The notes: generated from the sequence alone by a model not told the origin. 64,000 nucleotides of DNA from Rugamonas rubra (GCF_900114705.1 NZ_FOTW01000024.1:1-64000); one strand, 5' to 3'. Numbered from the stretch's first letter, positions 17,240-25,638 are shown. Numbers and translations: made by a program.

Positions 17240-17900
17240 TCCAGAACAATTCCGGTTAACGTTCAAGAGCCGAGCGTAAGCTATCCCAACAATAAGGTCG
17301 AGACGGACGGGCGGATGCGCCGCCGAAGTTCAGTGATTAATTTCGGTTCTATGCCGTTTCCAGTGGAATTTGACATCAGGTATCATGTCGAGCATCGCCA
17401 TTTTGTGAGTGCAAGAGTCCCTGTAGCCAAGCTGACTTCACCCTACCACTTCGGAAGGCCGGCGCCAGTGGCGCCGAGACGGACTGCTGGTCTAGTCGTG
17501 CTGGGCGGCCTGACCAGGAAGACAGAATGGGATCAGGTCGCTATCAAAATAAGTGCAATAAAATTAATACTTACTCGTTTAACTATTAACCGTAAGGCAT
17601 GCTAACCGACATTTTCTGGCGGCAATCTATCCAAACATCACAAATGAAATATTTATTGCTACTTCATTTCGTGAAGTCGCCTCGCGCCCGACGGGGCCTG
17701 CGCAAAGGGAACACGCGCGGCACACTGGCAAGCTGCAGCGTCGGGAAAGGAGCATGGCGAGCGCCATGCCGTCGTTTTTTGACACTTCATTGTTCCATGT
17801 CAATTGGTCGCCCTTGGCCGAGCCGGCACAAAGCGTGGATTTCTTTGAAGGGGCGTGATTTATCTGCTACGCTATTTGCTCACCTCACAGGAGACTACCC
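17240..17900. other. Gene-poor stretch with one terminator-like hairpin
   Basis: I see no convincing gene in these 660 bases. Short open frames lack ribosome sites and recognisable motifs. The right part becomes GC-rich again, marking the return to the core chromosome, and holds a terminator-like hairpin at 17752-17780. The phaM ribosome site CAGGAGA ends the stretch. Confidence 0.5.
17752..17780 (+). terminator. Intrinsic terminator-like hairpin upstream of phaM
   Basis: GCATGGCG (17752-17759) pairs perfectly with CGCCATGC (17762-17769) and is followed by CGTCG and six T. It lies about 120 bases before the phaM start, on the plus strand. It could insulate phaM from transcripts coming from the accessory island, or act as a leader attenuator. 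Confidence 0.6.
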
Positions 17901-18671
17901 ATGGCCAATCCGCAAATGCCCAACATCCCAGGCGCCGCTGTCATGACGGACACACTCGATTTCGTCAAGAACCTGTGGGGTAGCATGAGCGTTCCCGGCC
18001 TGACGGCGCCCACCTTGTCGGTCGACGACCTGGACAAGAAAATCAACGACCTGAAGGCCGTCGAGGCGTGGCTGAACCTGAACATGAGCATGCTGCGCGG
18101 CAGCATCCAGGCGCTGGAGGTGCAACGCAACACCATCGCCACACTCAAATCGGTGGGCGCCAGCCTGGCCGCCGCCGTCAACCAGGGCGCCGACACCTCA
18201 AAGTTCGAGTCGAACCCGTATATGTCGGCCTTCTTCCAGCAGCCCAGCGTGACGCCGCCGAAGGCAGCGGAAGCGGCAGTCGCTCCGGCACCGGCGGCGG
18301 CCGCACCGGCGCCGAATCCGGCCAGCGGCGGCGCGTCCGCCGCCAAGCCGGCCGACGCCTCGGACGCCGCGCAACTGGGCAGCCCGGCCGTCTGGTGGAA
18401 CCTGCTGCAGGACCAGTTCAAGCAGGCCGTGTCGACGGCGATGAGCCCGGAGGCGGTGGCCGGCGCGACGGCGCGCGCCACCGAGACGGCGGCCAAGTTC
18501 GTCGTCGCCGCCGGCGGCAAACCGCCGGCGGCGACGGCCTCGTCGGCCAGCGGCTCGTCGGCCTCGGTCAGCGCCAAGGCGGCGGACAAGCCGGCGCTCA
18601 AGGCCGAGGCCGAGGCCAAGCCGGCCGCCAAGAAGGCGCCGGCCAAGCGCGCGACGGCCGGCAAGGCCTGA
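17901..18671 (+). CDS. phaM: Polyhydroxyalkanoate granule protein PhaM
   Basis: A 256-residue protein. The N-terminal 90 residues match PhaM, the phasin-like activator of PHA synthase: DTLDFVKNLWGSM ... LSVDDLDKKINDLKAVEAWLNLNMSMLRGSIQALEVQRNTIATLK. A long Ala/Pro linker follows, then a histone H1-like basic tail (AKPAAKKAPAKRATAGKA). In Ralstonia eutropha PhaM activates PhaC and tethers PHB granules to the nucleoid through such a tail. The ribosome site is GGAGA 7 bases upstream. It is monocistronic here. Confidence 0.9.
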   Translation: MANPQMPNIPGAAVMTDTLDFVKNLWGSMSVPGLTAPTLSVDDLDKKINDLKAVEAWLNLNMSMLRGSIQALEVQRNTIATLKSVGASLAAAVNQGADTSKFESNPYMSAFFQQPSVTPPKAAEAAVAPAPAAAAPAPNPASGGASAAKPADASDAAQLGSPAVWWNLLQDQFKQAVSTAMSPEAVAGATARATETAAKFVVAAGGKPPAATASSASGSSASVSAKAADKPALKAEAEAKPAAKKAPAKRATAGKA

Positions 18672-18708
18672 GTTAGGGCGCGGCCACATTGTCCAGCGGT
18701 GCGACTTC

Positions 18709-18734
18709 AGGGTCAGACCCTAGGGTCTGACCCT
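18709..18734. repeat. Tandem GGGTCAGACCC palindromes (family B)
   Basis: AGGGTCAGACCCT is followed directly by its complement AGGGTCTGACCCT, so each half is nearly self-complementary and the whole is a perfect 26-bp palindrome. The same arrangement occurs at 45522-45548 and, with C/G ends, at 24284-24313. It lies just downstream of phaM. Confidence 0.85.
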
Positions 18735-18920
18735 AGGGCCAAGGCGGGGGGCTGACCCTCGCAGTCGGCCCGTCTCCGCTGGCACTGTTGTGGCCATCGG
18801 CGCCTTGCACGGGCGTAACGAGGCCTCGCGCTGTCGCGGCGCGAAAAAAAACGGGACACTCCACCTGCGGGATGAACGTCTGGTATCCCCGGCGCGTGGG
18901 CCGGGGCCGTGCCGGCCTGC

Positions 18921-19136
18921 TTAGGCCAGGCGTTGGATGCGGATCGCGTCGATCAGGCCGTCGGCCTGGCGCTGCACCTTGACGATGCTGATCAGGCCTT
19001 CGTCGGCCAGCTGTTTGGCGTTGTCGTGCGCGGACTGGAAGTCCGGCAGGGTGTCGCCCTTGGCGGCCACCGGACGGATCCAGGCGGCGCTGCCCACGCG
19101 CATTTTTTCGTACACTTCTTTGGCGATATCTCGCAT
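18921..19136 (-). CDS. Small conserved-looking protein, function unknown
   Basis: A 71-residue protein (MRDIAKEVYEKMRVGSAAWIRPVAAKG...). GGATAA lies upstream of the ATG. The even composition and strong GC3 pattern argue that it is a real gene. It appears to be of the kind of short orphan conserved among Oxalobacteraceae, but no domain is recognised. Confidence 0.55.
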   Translation of the reverse strand: MRDIAKEVYEKMRVGSAAWIRPVAAKGDTLPDFQSAHDNAKQLADEGLISIVKVQRQADGLIDAIRIQRLA

Positions 19137-19242
19137 CTTATTTATCCTTATCGTAGTCTGGCCAAGACGCCGAACCGGTCGGCGCCATAGACCAGTGTAA
19201 TCATTCGGGCGCGCGGAAACAAGGTTCCGTTGCGCTAAACCA

Positions 19243-20958
19243 TCATTCGGCCGCTGTTGGCGGCGTCGCGGCGGCCTCCGCCGGGGCCGTCGGCGCCGCC
19301 TCGGCCGGCGCCGGCGCCGGCGCCAGCAGGGCCAGTTGCTCCATCAATTGGGCGAAGCGCTGCTGGCCGGGGGCGATGCCGTCGACATGCATCAGCACGC
19401 CGATGGCCTCGTCGGCCAGCGCCATGTCGTAGCCGCGCTGCTGCATGTGCGAGATCAGGATCTGCGCCGCGTTGAACAGGATGCGCAGGTTGTTGGGCAG
19501 CGCCGCGCGCGCCTCGCGCATCCACTCGACCGCCTCGTCGAGCTTGCCGGTCTTCCACAACAGCACGCCCTTGTTCATCATGTCGGCGGCCTCCTTGCGC
19601 GCCGCCTTGATCAGCTCCCCGCCCTCCTCGCCCATGCGCGCCTTGTCGAACACCTTCTGCACGTCCTCCAGCAGGGGCAGGTTGTCGTGGTTGTTGCGCG
19701 TCAGGTAGCACAGCAGCTCGACCGGCGCCTCCTTGACGCCGACGGCGAACAGCAGCGTGGCCATTTCCATGCAGGTCGGCGTGTCGGGCCGCTTCTTCTC
19801 GTCGGCCAGCATCAGTTCGAGCTCGTCGCCGGACTTGCGGGCGCGCCGGTAGTCGCCGCTCTCGTGGTAGACCAGGCCCTCGGTGATCTTGGCGCGCAGC
19901 TCGACCTGGTTGCCGGCGAAGTCGCGCACCGCCGCGTTGAGCAGGCGCACCGCCTCCTTGCTGTCGTTCTTCTGGCCGCAGACGCGGGCCAGGCCGAAGT
20001 AGGCGTCGACCGTCTTCATGATCGAGTACTCGCCGATCTCGATGCACTTGCGGAAGGCCTTCTCGGCCAGCGGGATGTTGCCCAGCTTGAGGGCGGCGAT
20101 GCCCAGCGCGCGCTGGCGCGGCACCGAGTTGGGCGACAGCTTGGCGGCCTTCTCCAGCACGTCGCAGGACTCCTCGGTCTTGCCCATCAACTGGTAGGCC
20201 AGCGCCAGCTGGTCGAAGGCGTCGATGAAGAAGCGGTTCTCCGAGATGACGCCCTGGAACATCTGGCGCGCCGCCTCCAGCTCGCCGTTGTTCATGCGGA
20301 TCTTGCCCAGGCCGGTGCGCGCCCAGTTGTACTCGCGCTCCTCGAGCACCCGCTCGAACACCTTGCGCGCCAGCTCCGGCTCGCCGCTCTTGAGCAGCAG
20401 GTTGGCCTTCATGCGCAGCAGGTCGATCTCGTGCAGCTTGTGGTGGACGATCTGCTCGTCGCACAGCCGGGCGGCGCGCAGGTAGTCCTTGTCGGCGAAG
20501 GCGTGGTCGATCTCGGCGAAGATCTGCTTCTTGTGCCAGACCCGGTTGAGCCGGGTCAGCAGCACGCCCTCGGTGATCGGCTTGATGATGTAGGCGTCGG
20601 GCTGGTGCTCGGCGGCGCCCATCACCGACTCGACGCTCTTCTCGGCCGACACCATCAGCCAGACGCTGCTGGGCAGCACCAGGTTCTTGATGCGCGCCTC
20701 CTCCAGCACCTGCTGGCCGTTCTTGCCCTCGCCCAGGTTGTAGTCGCACAGCACGACGTCGTAGCGGGTCTTGCCGAGCAGGGTCATGGCCTCGCCGCCG
20801 CTGGCGGCCTGGTCGATGTGCTTGGCGCCCAGGTTGCGCAGCGACTCGCGCAGCAGTTGGCGGATGCCGACGAAGTCGTCGACCAGCAGGTAGCGTTTCT
20901 CGGCCCAGTCGATGCCGTCGACGGCGGTGGCGGCGGGATCGAGGGCGTGGGCGGTCAT
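19243..20958 (-). CDS. Response regulator with C-terminal TPR array
   Basis: The start is the ATG at 20958 with GGAGC upstream, giving 571 residues. Residues 20-140 are a receiver domain (YLLVDDFVGIR, phosphoacceptor Asp72 in VVLCDYNLG, YIIKPI). The rest is a series of TPR-like helices (GEPELARKVFERVLEEREYNWARTGLGKIRMNNGELEAARQMFQ, and others), ending in an Ala/Pro tail. There is no DNA-binding or enzyme output domain, so output is probably protein-protein contact. It starts 14 bases after the histidine kinase gene and forms a two-component pair with it. Confidence 0.85.
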   Translation of the reverse strand: MTAHALDPAATAVDGIDWAEKRYLLVDDFVGIRQLLRESLRNLGAKHIDQAASGGEAMTLLGKTRYDVVLCDYNLGEGKNGQQVLEEARIKNLVLPSSVWLMVSAEKSVESVMGAAEHQPDAYIIKPITEGVLLTRLNRVWHKKQIFAEIDHAFADKDYLRAARLCDEQIVHHKLHEIDLLRMKANLLLKSGEPELARKVFERVLEEREYNWARTGLGKIRMNNGELEAARQMFQGVISENRFFIDAFDQLALAYQLMGKTEESCDVLEKAAKLSPNSVPRQRALGIAALKLGNIPLAEKAFRKCIEIGEYSIMKTVDAYFGLARVCGQKNDSKEAVRLLNAAVRDFAGNQVELRAKITEGLVYHESGDYRRARKSGDELELMLADEKKRPDTPTCMEMATLLFAVGVKEAPVELLCYLTRNNHDNLPLLEDVQKVFDKARMGEEGGELIKAARKEAADMMNKGVLLWKTGKLDEAVEWMREARAALPNNLRILFNAAQILISHMQQRGYDMALADEAIGVLMHVDGIAPGQQRFAQLMEQLALLAPAPAPAEAAPTAPAEAAATPPTAAE

Positions 20959-20972
20959 CAAAGGTGCTCCGT

Positions 20973-21728
20973 TCAAGGCAGGCGCAGCACGAAGCAGCCG
21001 CCGCCCAGGGCGCCGCCGTTCTCCAGCGCGATGCCGCCGTGGCGCTGGCGGTGCTTGTGCATGCGCGCCACCTCGCTGGAGAAGTACAGGCCGAGGCCGC
21101 TGCTGTTGTTGATGAAGTTGAGCTTGCCGGCGCCGCCCTGCATGGCCGCCGCGCCGGCCTCCAGCATGGCCGGCGGGAAGCCGTCGCCGTTGTCGGCCAC
21201 GCGCACCTCGAGGTAGTCGCCGTCGACGCCGACCGACAGGCGGATGCGGTCGCGCGTGTAGCGGATGGCGTTGTTGATGGCGTGGACCAGCACGCCGATG
21301 ACCAGGTCCTCGTCGAAGCACCAGATCAGCTCGGAGGGGAAGTCGAGTTCGAGGGCGATGCCGCGCGACCGCAGCAGGATGCGGCTCTGCGAGGCGACCT
21401 GCTCGACCAGCTCGCCGATCTGCTGCGGCGTCGCGTCGAACGGGTAGGCCGGCTTGCCGACCTCCTTGTACAGCGCCAGCAGCTGGATCAGGTTGTCGTT
21501 CAGGCGCTTGCTCTGGTAGAGCATCTGCGCCATCTGCGGGTAGGCGGCGGCGGGGTCGCGCGGGTCGAGCGGGGCGCTGTTGTCGCCGGCGGCGGCCGGC
21601 GCGGCGGGCGGCGCGGCCGCCAGCAGGTTTTCCAGCGTGCCGCTGAGCACGCTGATCGAGTTCTTCATGTCGTGCACGGTCGACGCCAGGAACATGTACA
21701 GCTCGGGCGAACCCGCTTGATCATCCAT
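20973..21728 (-). CDS. Soluble sensor histidine kinase
   Basis: A 251-residue kinase without membrane segments. The H-box STVHDMKNSISVLSG holds His19. The N-box is HAINNAIRYT, G1 is DNGDGFP, and G2 is GLGLYF. The input domain is nearly absent because the H-box lies at the extreme N-terminus. It presumably phosphorylates the TPR response regulator encoded 14 bases downstream. With no sensor domain it may be recruited by partner proteins; the signal is unknown. Confidence 0.85.
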   Translation of the reverse strand: MDDQAGSPELYMFLASTVHDMKNSISVLSGTLENLLAAAPPAAPAAAGDNSAPLDPRDPAAAYPQMAQMLYQSKRLNDNLIQLLALYKEVGKPAYPFDATPQQIGELVEQVASQSRILLRSRGIALELDFPSELIWCFDEDLVIGVLVHAINNAIRYTRDRIRLSVGVDGDYLEVRVADNGDGFPPAMLEAGAAAMQGGAGKLNFINNSSGLGLYFSSEVARMHKHRQRHGGIALENGGALGGGCFVLRLP

Positions 21729-21886
21729 CGTTCAGCTCTCCATCGGGCGATCCGGCAGCGCCCTTAGCGCGATTTGGAAGGTAGTCAGAGGCGAATTATA
21801 TCCTGTCGCCAACAGCGCCGCGCCGCTTTTGCGCTTGCGCAAGCGCCGCTTGGCGCGGGAACAACGCCCCCCCTGGCGGGCGCGCC

Positions 21887-23650
21887 TCACTGGCTGCGGC
21901 GGCGCTCCTTGAGCAGGAAGCGGCCCGGGTCGAGGGCGGCGGCCAGGTTGGCCTCCAGCGGCGCCGGCAGCCCCTCGAGCTGCGACACCAGCAGCTCGGC
22001 CATCAGCGGCGCCCAGATGATGCCGCGCGAGGCGTAGCCCAGCAGGCAGTGCAGGCCGGGGTGGCGCGGCACGTCGCGCAGGCGCTCGAGGCGGCCGGCC
22101 GACGGGTAGTCGGGCAGCGCGCCGGCCAGCGGCAGGCGGTCCGGCGCGGCGCAGCGGAAGCCGACGCGGCCGGCCAGCGGCGCGTCGGCCACCCGCACGG
22201 CGGGCAGGATCTCGGCCAGCCGCGCCATGTTCTCCTGCTGGCTGGCGGCGCGCAGCGCCGGGTCGGCGTCGTCGTCGTAGGTGGCGCCGGCGCAGATCAC
22301 GCCCTCGAACGGCGGCGTGATGTAGGCCTCGCGGCAGACCACCAGCGACTGCGCCGGCACCCGCTCGGGGGCCAGGTGGGTGACCTGGCCGCGCAGCGCC
22401 TGCAGCGGCAGCGGCGCCGACTGCGCCAGCGCGCGCGCGCCGGCGCCGGTGGCCAGCACCACGGTGGGCGCCTCGGCCACCAGCGCGCCGGCGGCGTCGC
22501 GCACCTGCCACCGGCCGTCGACGCGCCGCAGGTCCAGCGCCTCGGCCAGGAAGACACGGCGCAGGCGCGCGCCGCAGGCGTCCAGCAGCGCGGCGCACAA
22601 GGAGGACGGGCGCGCCCAGCCGCCCTGCTCGAACAGCCAGCCGCCGTGCGGTGTGGTCGAACCGAGGCGGGCCGAGGCGGCGGCGGCGTCGAGCCAGCGC
22701 ACGTACTCGGTCGGATAGTTCCAGGCCTCGACCACCTCGCGCTGCACGGCGGCGTGGCCGGCGTCGCGCGCCAGTTGCAGCACGCCGCAGCTGGCGCCGG
22801 CGAAGGCACGGCCGACGCCGCCCAGCCGCACCCACTGGCGCAGCGCGAACAGGAAGGCGGCGCGGCTCAGGCGGGTCGGGATGTTGTCGTCCTTCGACAG
22901 CAGCGGCATGAAGATGCCGGCCAGGTTGCCGGACGCCTCCTGCGCCGGTTCGGCGTGGCGCTCGATCAGCGTCACGTCCCAGCCGTGCGCGCACAGGCGC
23001 TCGCAGGCGGCCGAGCCGGCCACGCCGGCGCCGACGACGATGGCGCGCCGCTCGGGCGCGGCCGGCGCCGCCGCTTGCGGCTTGCGGCTGGCGTAGACGC
23101 CGCGCAGGTCCGGCGGCGCCGTCGCCTCGGGCGCTGCGCCGGCGGTGGCGGGCGCGGCATCGGCATCGGGTCTGGTGGCAGCCGCCATGCCGGCGGTGGG
23201 ATCCGGCACCACCTCGCAGGCGAAACCGGCGGCGCGCAAAGCCCAGGCCTGCGCCTCGTCCGGCGCGCCGGCCCACAGCGTGGCACCCTGCACCGCCAGC
23301 CGCGCCAGCGCGCGCGCGGGGATGGCCGGCACGCCGGCCGCCACGGCCGGCACGTGGAAGGCGTCGACGCGCGCCTCGATCTGCGGCAGCAGCGCCTCGG
23401 CCGAGCCGATCATCAGGTCGAGCGTGACGCGGCCGTCGTCGAGCAGGATGCGGTGCAGGCCGGGCACCAGCGGCGGCCACAGCGCGCGCAGCTGGGCCGG
23501 GGCGATGTCGGCGGCGGCCGGCGGCCGCGGCGCGATGGCCAGGTAGTGCAGCGCGCCGCGCGCGGGCGCCGCCTGCCATTCGGTCCACAGGCGGAAGAAC
23601 TGCCCGCCCCGGCCGAAGTCGGTGTCGAGGACGACGTGCGGGCCGCTCAC
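21887..23650 (-). CDS. mnmC: tRNA mnm5s2U biosynthesis protein MnmC with reduced methyltransferase domain
   Basis: A 587-residue protein from the GTG at 23650, which overlaps the tag stop as GTGA. The C-terminal 380 residues are the FAD-dependent cmnm5U34 oxidoreductase domain: AIVVGAGVAGSAACERL (Rossmann GxGxxG near residue 208), EASGNLAGIFMPLLSKDDN, CREAYITPPFEGVICAGATYDDD, and HPGLHCLLGYASRGIIWAPLMAELL. The N-terminal domain is only about 150 residues, starts at the SAM-binding loop equivalent (VLDTDFGRGGQFFRLW), and lacks the usual DGFAP-type motif. The oxidase step is expected to work. The methyltransferase step is doubtful. Confidence 0.85.
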   Translation of the reverse strand: MSGPHVVLDTDFGRGGQFFRLWTEWQAAPARGALHYLAIAPRPPAAADIAPAQLRALWPPLVPGLHRILLDDGRVTLDLMIGSAEALLPQIEARVDAFHVPAVAAGVPAIPARALARLAVQGATLWAGAPDEAQAWALRAAGFACEVVPDPTAGMAAATRPDADAAPATAGAAPEATAPPDLRGVYASRKPQAAAPAAPERRAIVVGAGVAGSAACERLCAHGWDVTLIERHAEPAQEASGNLAGIFMPLLSKDDNIPTRLSRAAFLFALRQWVRLGGVGRAFAGASCGVLQLARDAGHAAVQREVVEAWNYPTEYVRWLDAAAASARLGSTTPHGGWLFEQGGWARPSSLCAALLDACGARLRRVFLAEALDLRRVDGRWQVRDAAGALVAEAPTVVLATGAGARALAQSAPLPLQALRGQVTHLAPERVPAQSLVVCREAYITPPFEGVICAGATYDDDADPALRAASQQENMARLAEILPAVRVADAPLAGRVGFRCAAPDRLPLAGALPDYPSAGRLERLRDVPRHPGLHCLLGYASRGIIWAPLMAELLVSQLEGLPAPLEANLAAALDPGRFLLKERRRSQ

Positions 23651-24213
23651 GCGCGTGGCGCCGAGTGGTGGCGGAAGCAGTCCGGCGCGTGGTCGTCGAC
23701 CATGCCGATGGCCTGCATGTAGGCGTAAATGATGGTCGAGCCGACGAACTTGAAGCCCAGCTTGGCCAGGTCCTTGGAGATGCGGTCGGACAGCGCGGTG
23801 GTGACGATGCGCTCGGCGCCGGGATTGACGATGGGCGTGCCGTCCACATAGGCCCACAGCAGCTGGTCCAGGCTGCTCCCCTGGGCGCGCAGGCGCAGGT
23901 AGGCCTGGGCGTTGGTGATGGCCGCAGCCACCTTCAGCCGGTTGCGCACGATGCCGGCATCGGCCAGCAGCGCGGCCACCTTGTCGGCGTCGTAGACGGC
24001 GATTTTTTCCGCGTCCCAGTCGTCGAAGGCGGCGCGGTAGGTATCGCGCTTGTTGAGGATGGTCTCCCAGCTCAGACCGGCCTGCGCGCCCTCCAGGTTG
24101 AGCATCTCGAACAGCTTGCGCTCGTCGTGGCAGGGCACGCCCCACTCGTGGTCGTGGTAGTCGACATAGCGTGGATTGGCCGAGTTGGCCCAGTTGCAGC
24201 GGGTAGGTGTCAT
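23647..24213 (-). CDS. tag: DNA-3-methyladenine glycosylase I
   Basis: A 188-residue enzyme from the ATG at 24213 (MTPTRCNWANSANPRYVDYHDHEWGVPCHDERKLFEML). It shows Tag hallmarks: the RCxW start, YHDxEWGVP, LEGAQAGLSWETILNKRDTYRAAF, and the C-terminal GFKFVGSTIIYAYMQAIGMVDDHAPDCFRH carrying the zinc-site His and Cys. It excises 3-methyladenine from alkylated DNA. The stop overlaps the mnmC start by 4 bases, so the two are translationally coupled. Its divergent neighbour is the OsmC gene. Confidence 0.93.
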   Translation of the reverse strand: MTPTRCNWANSANPRYVDYHDHEWGVPCHDERKLFEMLNLEGAQAGLSWETILNKRDTYRAAFDDWDAEKIAVYDADKVAALLADAGIVRNRLKVAAAITNAQAYLRLRAQGSSLDQLLWAYVDGTPIVNPGAERIVTTALSDRISKDLAKLGFKFVGSTIIYAYMQAIGMVDDHAPDCFRHHSAPRA

Positions 24214-24283
24214 GGCAGGCGAGTCGTGGCGCGAAAGACAGCCAGTATAATTTATTTCTACCCCCCACCGATCCGCCACGGTC

Positions 24284-24313
24284 GGGGTCTGACCCCGTAC
24301 GGGGTCAGACCCC
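24284..24313. repeat. GGGGTCTGACCCC / GGGGTCAGACCCC palindrome (family B)
   Basis: Two 13-bp near-palindromes (24284-24296 and 24301-24313) are separated by GTAC and are perfect complements of each other. They form a 30-bp perfect palindrome between the divergent tag and OsmC genes. Related copies lie at 18709 and 45522. Confidence 0.85.
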
Positions 24314-24363
24314 TGGCTTGCGGGGGTTGGGGCGGCGGCCAACCACCAATCACAGGAGCAGTC

Positions 24364-24831
24364 ATGCGATTCGAAGCAACGTTGGAATGGCAACGCAACG
24401 GACAGGTTTTTCTGGATCAGCGCTATAGCCGCGCGCACACCTGGAGCTTCGACGGCGGTCTGACCGTGCCGGCCTCGTCGTCGCCGCTGTCGGTGCCGCC
24501 GCCGATGTCGGAGGCGGCCAACCTCGACCCCGAGGAGGCGCTGGTGGCCGCCACCTCCAGCTGCCATATGCTGTTCTTCCTCTCCATCGCCGCCCAGCGC
24601 GGCCACACGGTCGACAGCTACGTCGACCGCGCCGTCGGCGTGCTGGGCAAGAACGCGGACGGAAAAATGGCCATGACCCGCATCGCGCTGCGCCCCGAGA
24701 TCAGCTTCGCCGGCACCACCTGGCCGGGCGCCGAGGAGCTGGCGGCGATCCACCACGCCGCCCACGACAAGTGCTACATCGCCAATTCGCTCAAGGCCGA
24801 GGTGGTGGTGGAGGCGCCGCCGCCCCGCTAG
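24364..24831 (+). CDS. OsmC-family peroxiredoxin-like protein
   Basis: A 155-residue protein with AGGAG 5 bases before the ATG. It carries NLDPEEALVAATSSCHMLFFLSIAAQRGHTV, holding the first family Cys, and a second Cys in HDKCYIANSLKAEVVV. These are the two redox-active cysteines of OsmC/Ohr-like thiol peroxidases. It probably reduces organic hydroperoxides, though the general OsmC group (YhfA/Ohr-like) is not resolved here. Its TAG stop is part of the CTAG that forms the junction with the IS630 remnant. Confidence 0.88.
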   Translation: MRFEATLEWQRNGQVFLDQRYSRAHTWSFDGGLTVPASSSPLSVPPPMSEAANLDPEEALVAATSSCHMLFFLSIAAQRGHTVDSYVDRAVGVLGKNADGKMAMTRIALRPEISFAGTTWPGAEELAAIHHAAHDKCYIANSLKAEVVVEAPPPR

Positions 24832-24991
24832 TGTAGTGTTGAATTCTGTTTTAGCGCATGGTTGCGCATTGGCGCGAATGACCTTTTGCAATATGTCGCG
24901 GGCACTGGCGGTCCAGATAAATGGCTTGGGGTTGGTGTTGTGGTTGACGATGTCTTGATCGATGGCGGAGGTCAATTCAGGGACGCTGGTA
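24828..24991 (-). mobile_element. 3' remnant of an IS630-family element
   Basis: On the minus strand the peptide SVPELTSAIDQDIVNHNTNPKPFIWTASARDILQKVIRANAQ is a typical IS630 transposase C-terminus. It is followed by the element end reading into CTAG at 24831-24828. IS630 elements target CTAG/TA, and here that CTAG contains the OsmC stop codon. The remaining element is gone; the break is just before the stop of the next minus-strand gene (24997). Confidence 0.8.
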
Positions 24992-24996
24992 TCCGG

Positions 24997-25602
24997 CTAG
25001 TAGGCGATATCCTCCATGCGGAAACGATACTTGCGCCGCTCCGGCAGACTCCACTCCGGCCCGGCCTCCACTCGTCGGGGCGCGGGCAACTCGGACGGCT
25101 CGCTGGCGGGTGCTGGCGGCAGGGCGGCGGCGGGCGCGACAGCGGCGACAGCGAGCGGGGCGGCGGCCAACTCCGCCCTCCTCTGCTCCGCGGCGAACTC
25201 CCGGCGCAGGCGGCTGGCGACGGTCCATTTTTTGTCACCGGGCCGGCGCACGGACAGGTCGGACCAGGCATTGCGGTTGCTGCGGGCGAAGGAGCGGGCG
25301 AACTGGTTGGGCGAAACGGCGCGCCCGTTGTGGATGATCTGGTCGCCCACCACCTCCGCATAGTTGTGTTCGCCATAGCTCCACGAGCGCAGTCGGGTGC
25401 CCTCCGGCAGAAACAGCGATTTCCATTGGTAGCCATGCAGCGGCGGCCGGTCCGGGTGCGGACATTGCTGCTCACACAACCACAATTCAACCGCCGCCAG
25501 CATCGCGGCGGACAAATCCTGCGGGCCGCCATGCTTTTCCAGATGCGCAATCAGCTGGAGCAGGACGGGATGGGGAAGCTGCACGGACACTGTGGTAAAC
25601 AT
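24997..25602 (-). CDS. Hypothetical protein
   Basis: A 201-residue protein with AGGAGA upstream of the ATG (MFTTVSVQLPHPVLLQLIAHLEKHGG). The first 120 residues look like an ordered domain (WKSLFLPEGTRLRSWSYGEHNYAEVVGDQIIHNGRAVSPNQFARSFA ... NAWSDLSVRRPGDKKWTVAS). An Ala/Pro-rich linker and a short basic C-terminus (RRKYRFRMEDIAY) follow. The N-terminus recalls small ribbon-helix-helix-like proteins and the middle resembles a DNA-handling fold, but I cannot assign a family. It is flanked by IS630-type debris on both sides. Confidence 0.6.
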   Translation of the reverse strand: MFTTVSVQLPHPVLLQLIAHLEKHGGPQDLSAAMLAAVELWLCEQQCPHPDRPPLHGYQWKSLFLPEGTRLRSWSYGEHNYAEVVGDQIIHNGRAVSPNQFARSFARSNRNAWSDLSVRRPGDKKWTVASRLRREFAAEQRRAELAAAPLAVAAVAPAAALPPAPASEPSELPAPRRVEAGPEWSLPERRKYRFRMEDIAY

Positions 25603-25638
25603 TCTCTTTTCTCCTCTGCTTTGCCCTGCTTTTTTCTC

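Noticed and set aside
17315..17605. A 96-codon open frame in the gene-poor stretch before phaM
   Set aside because: Irregular composition, no ribosome site and no motif; more likely a chance frame in decayed DNA.
19235..20749. Other long frame over the TPR response regulator
   Set aside because: Low-complexity Gly/Arg/Ala composition; the neighbouring frame has receiver and TPR motifs and a ribosome site.
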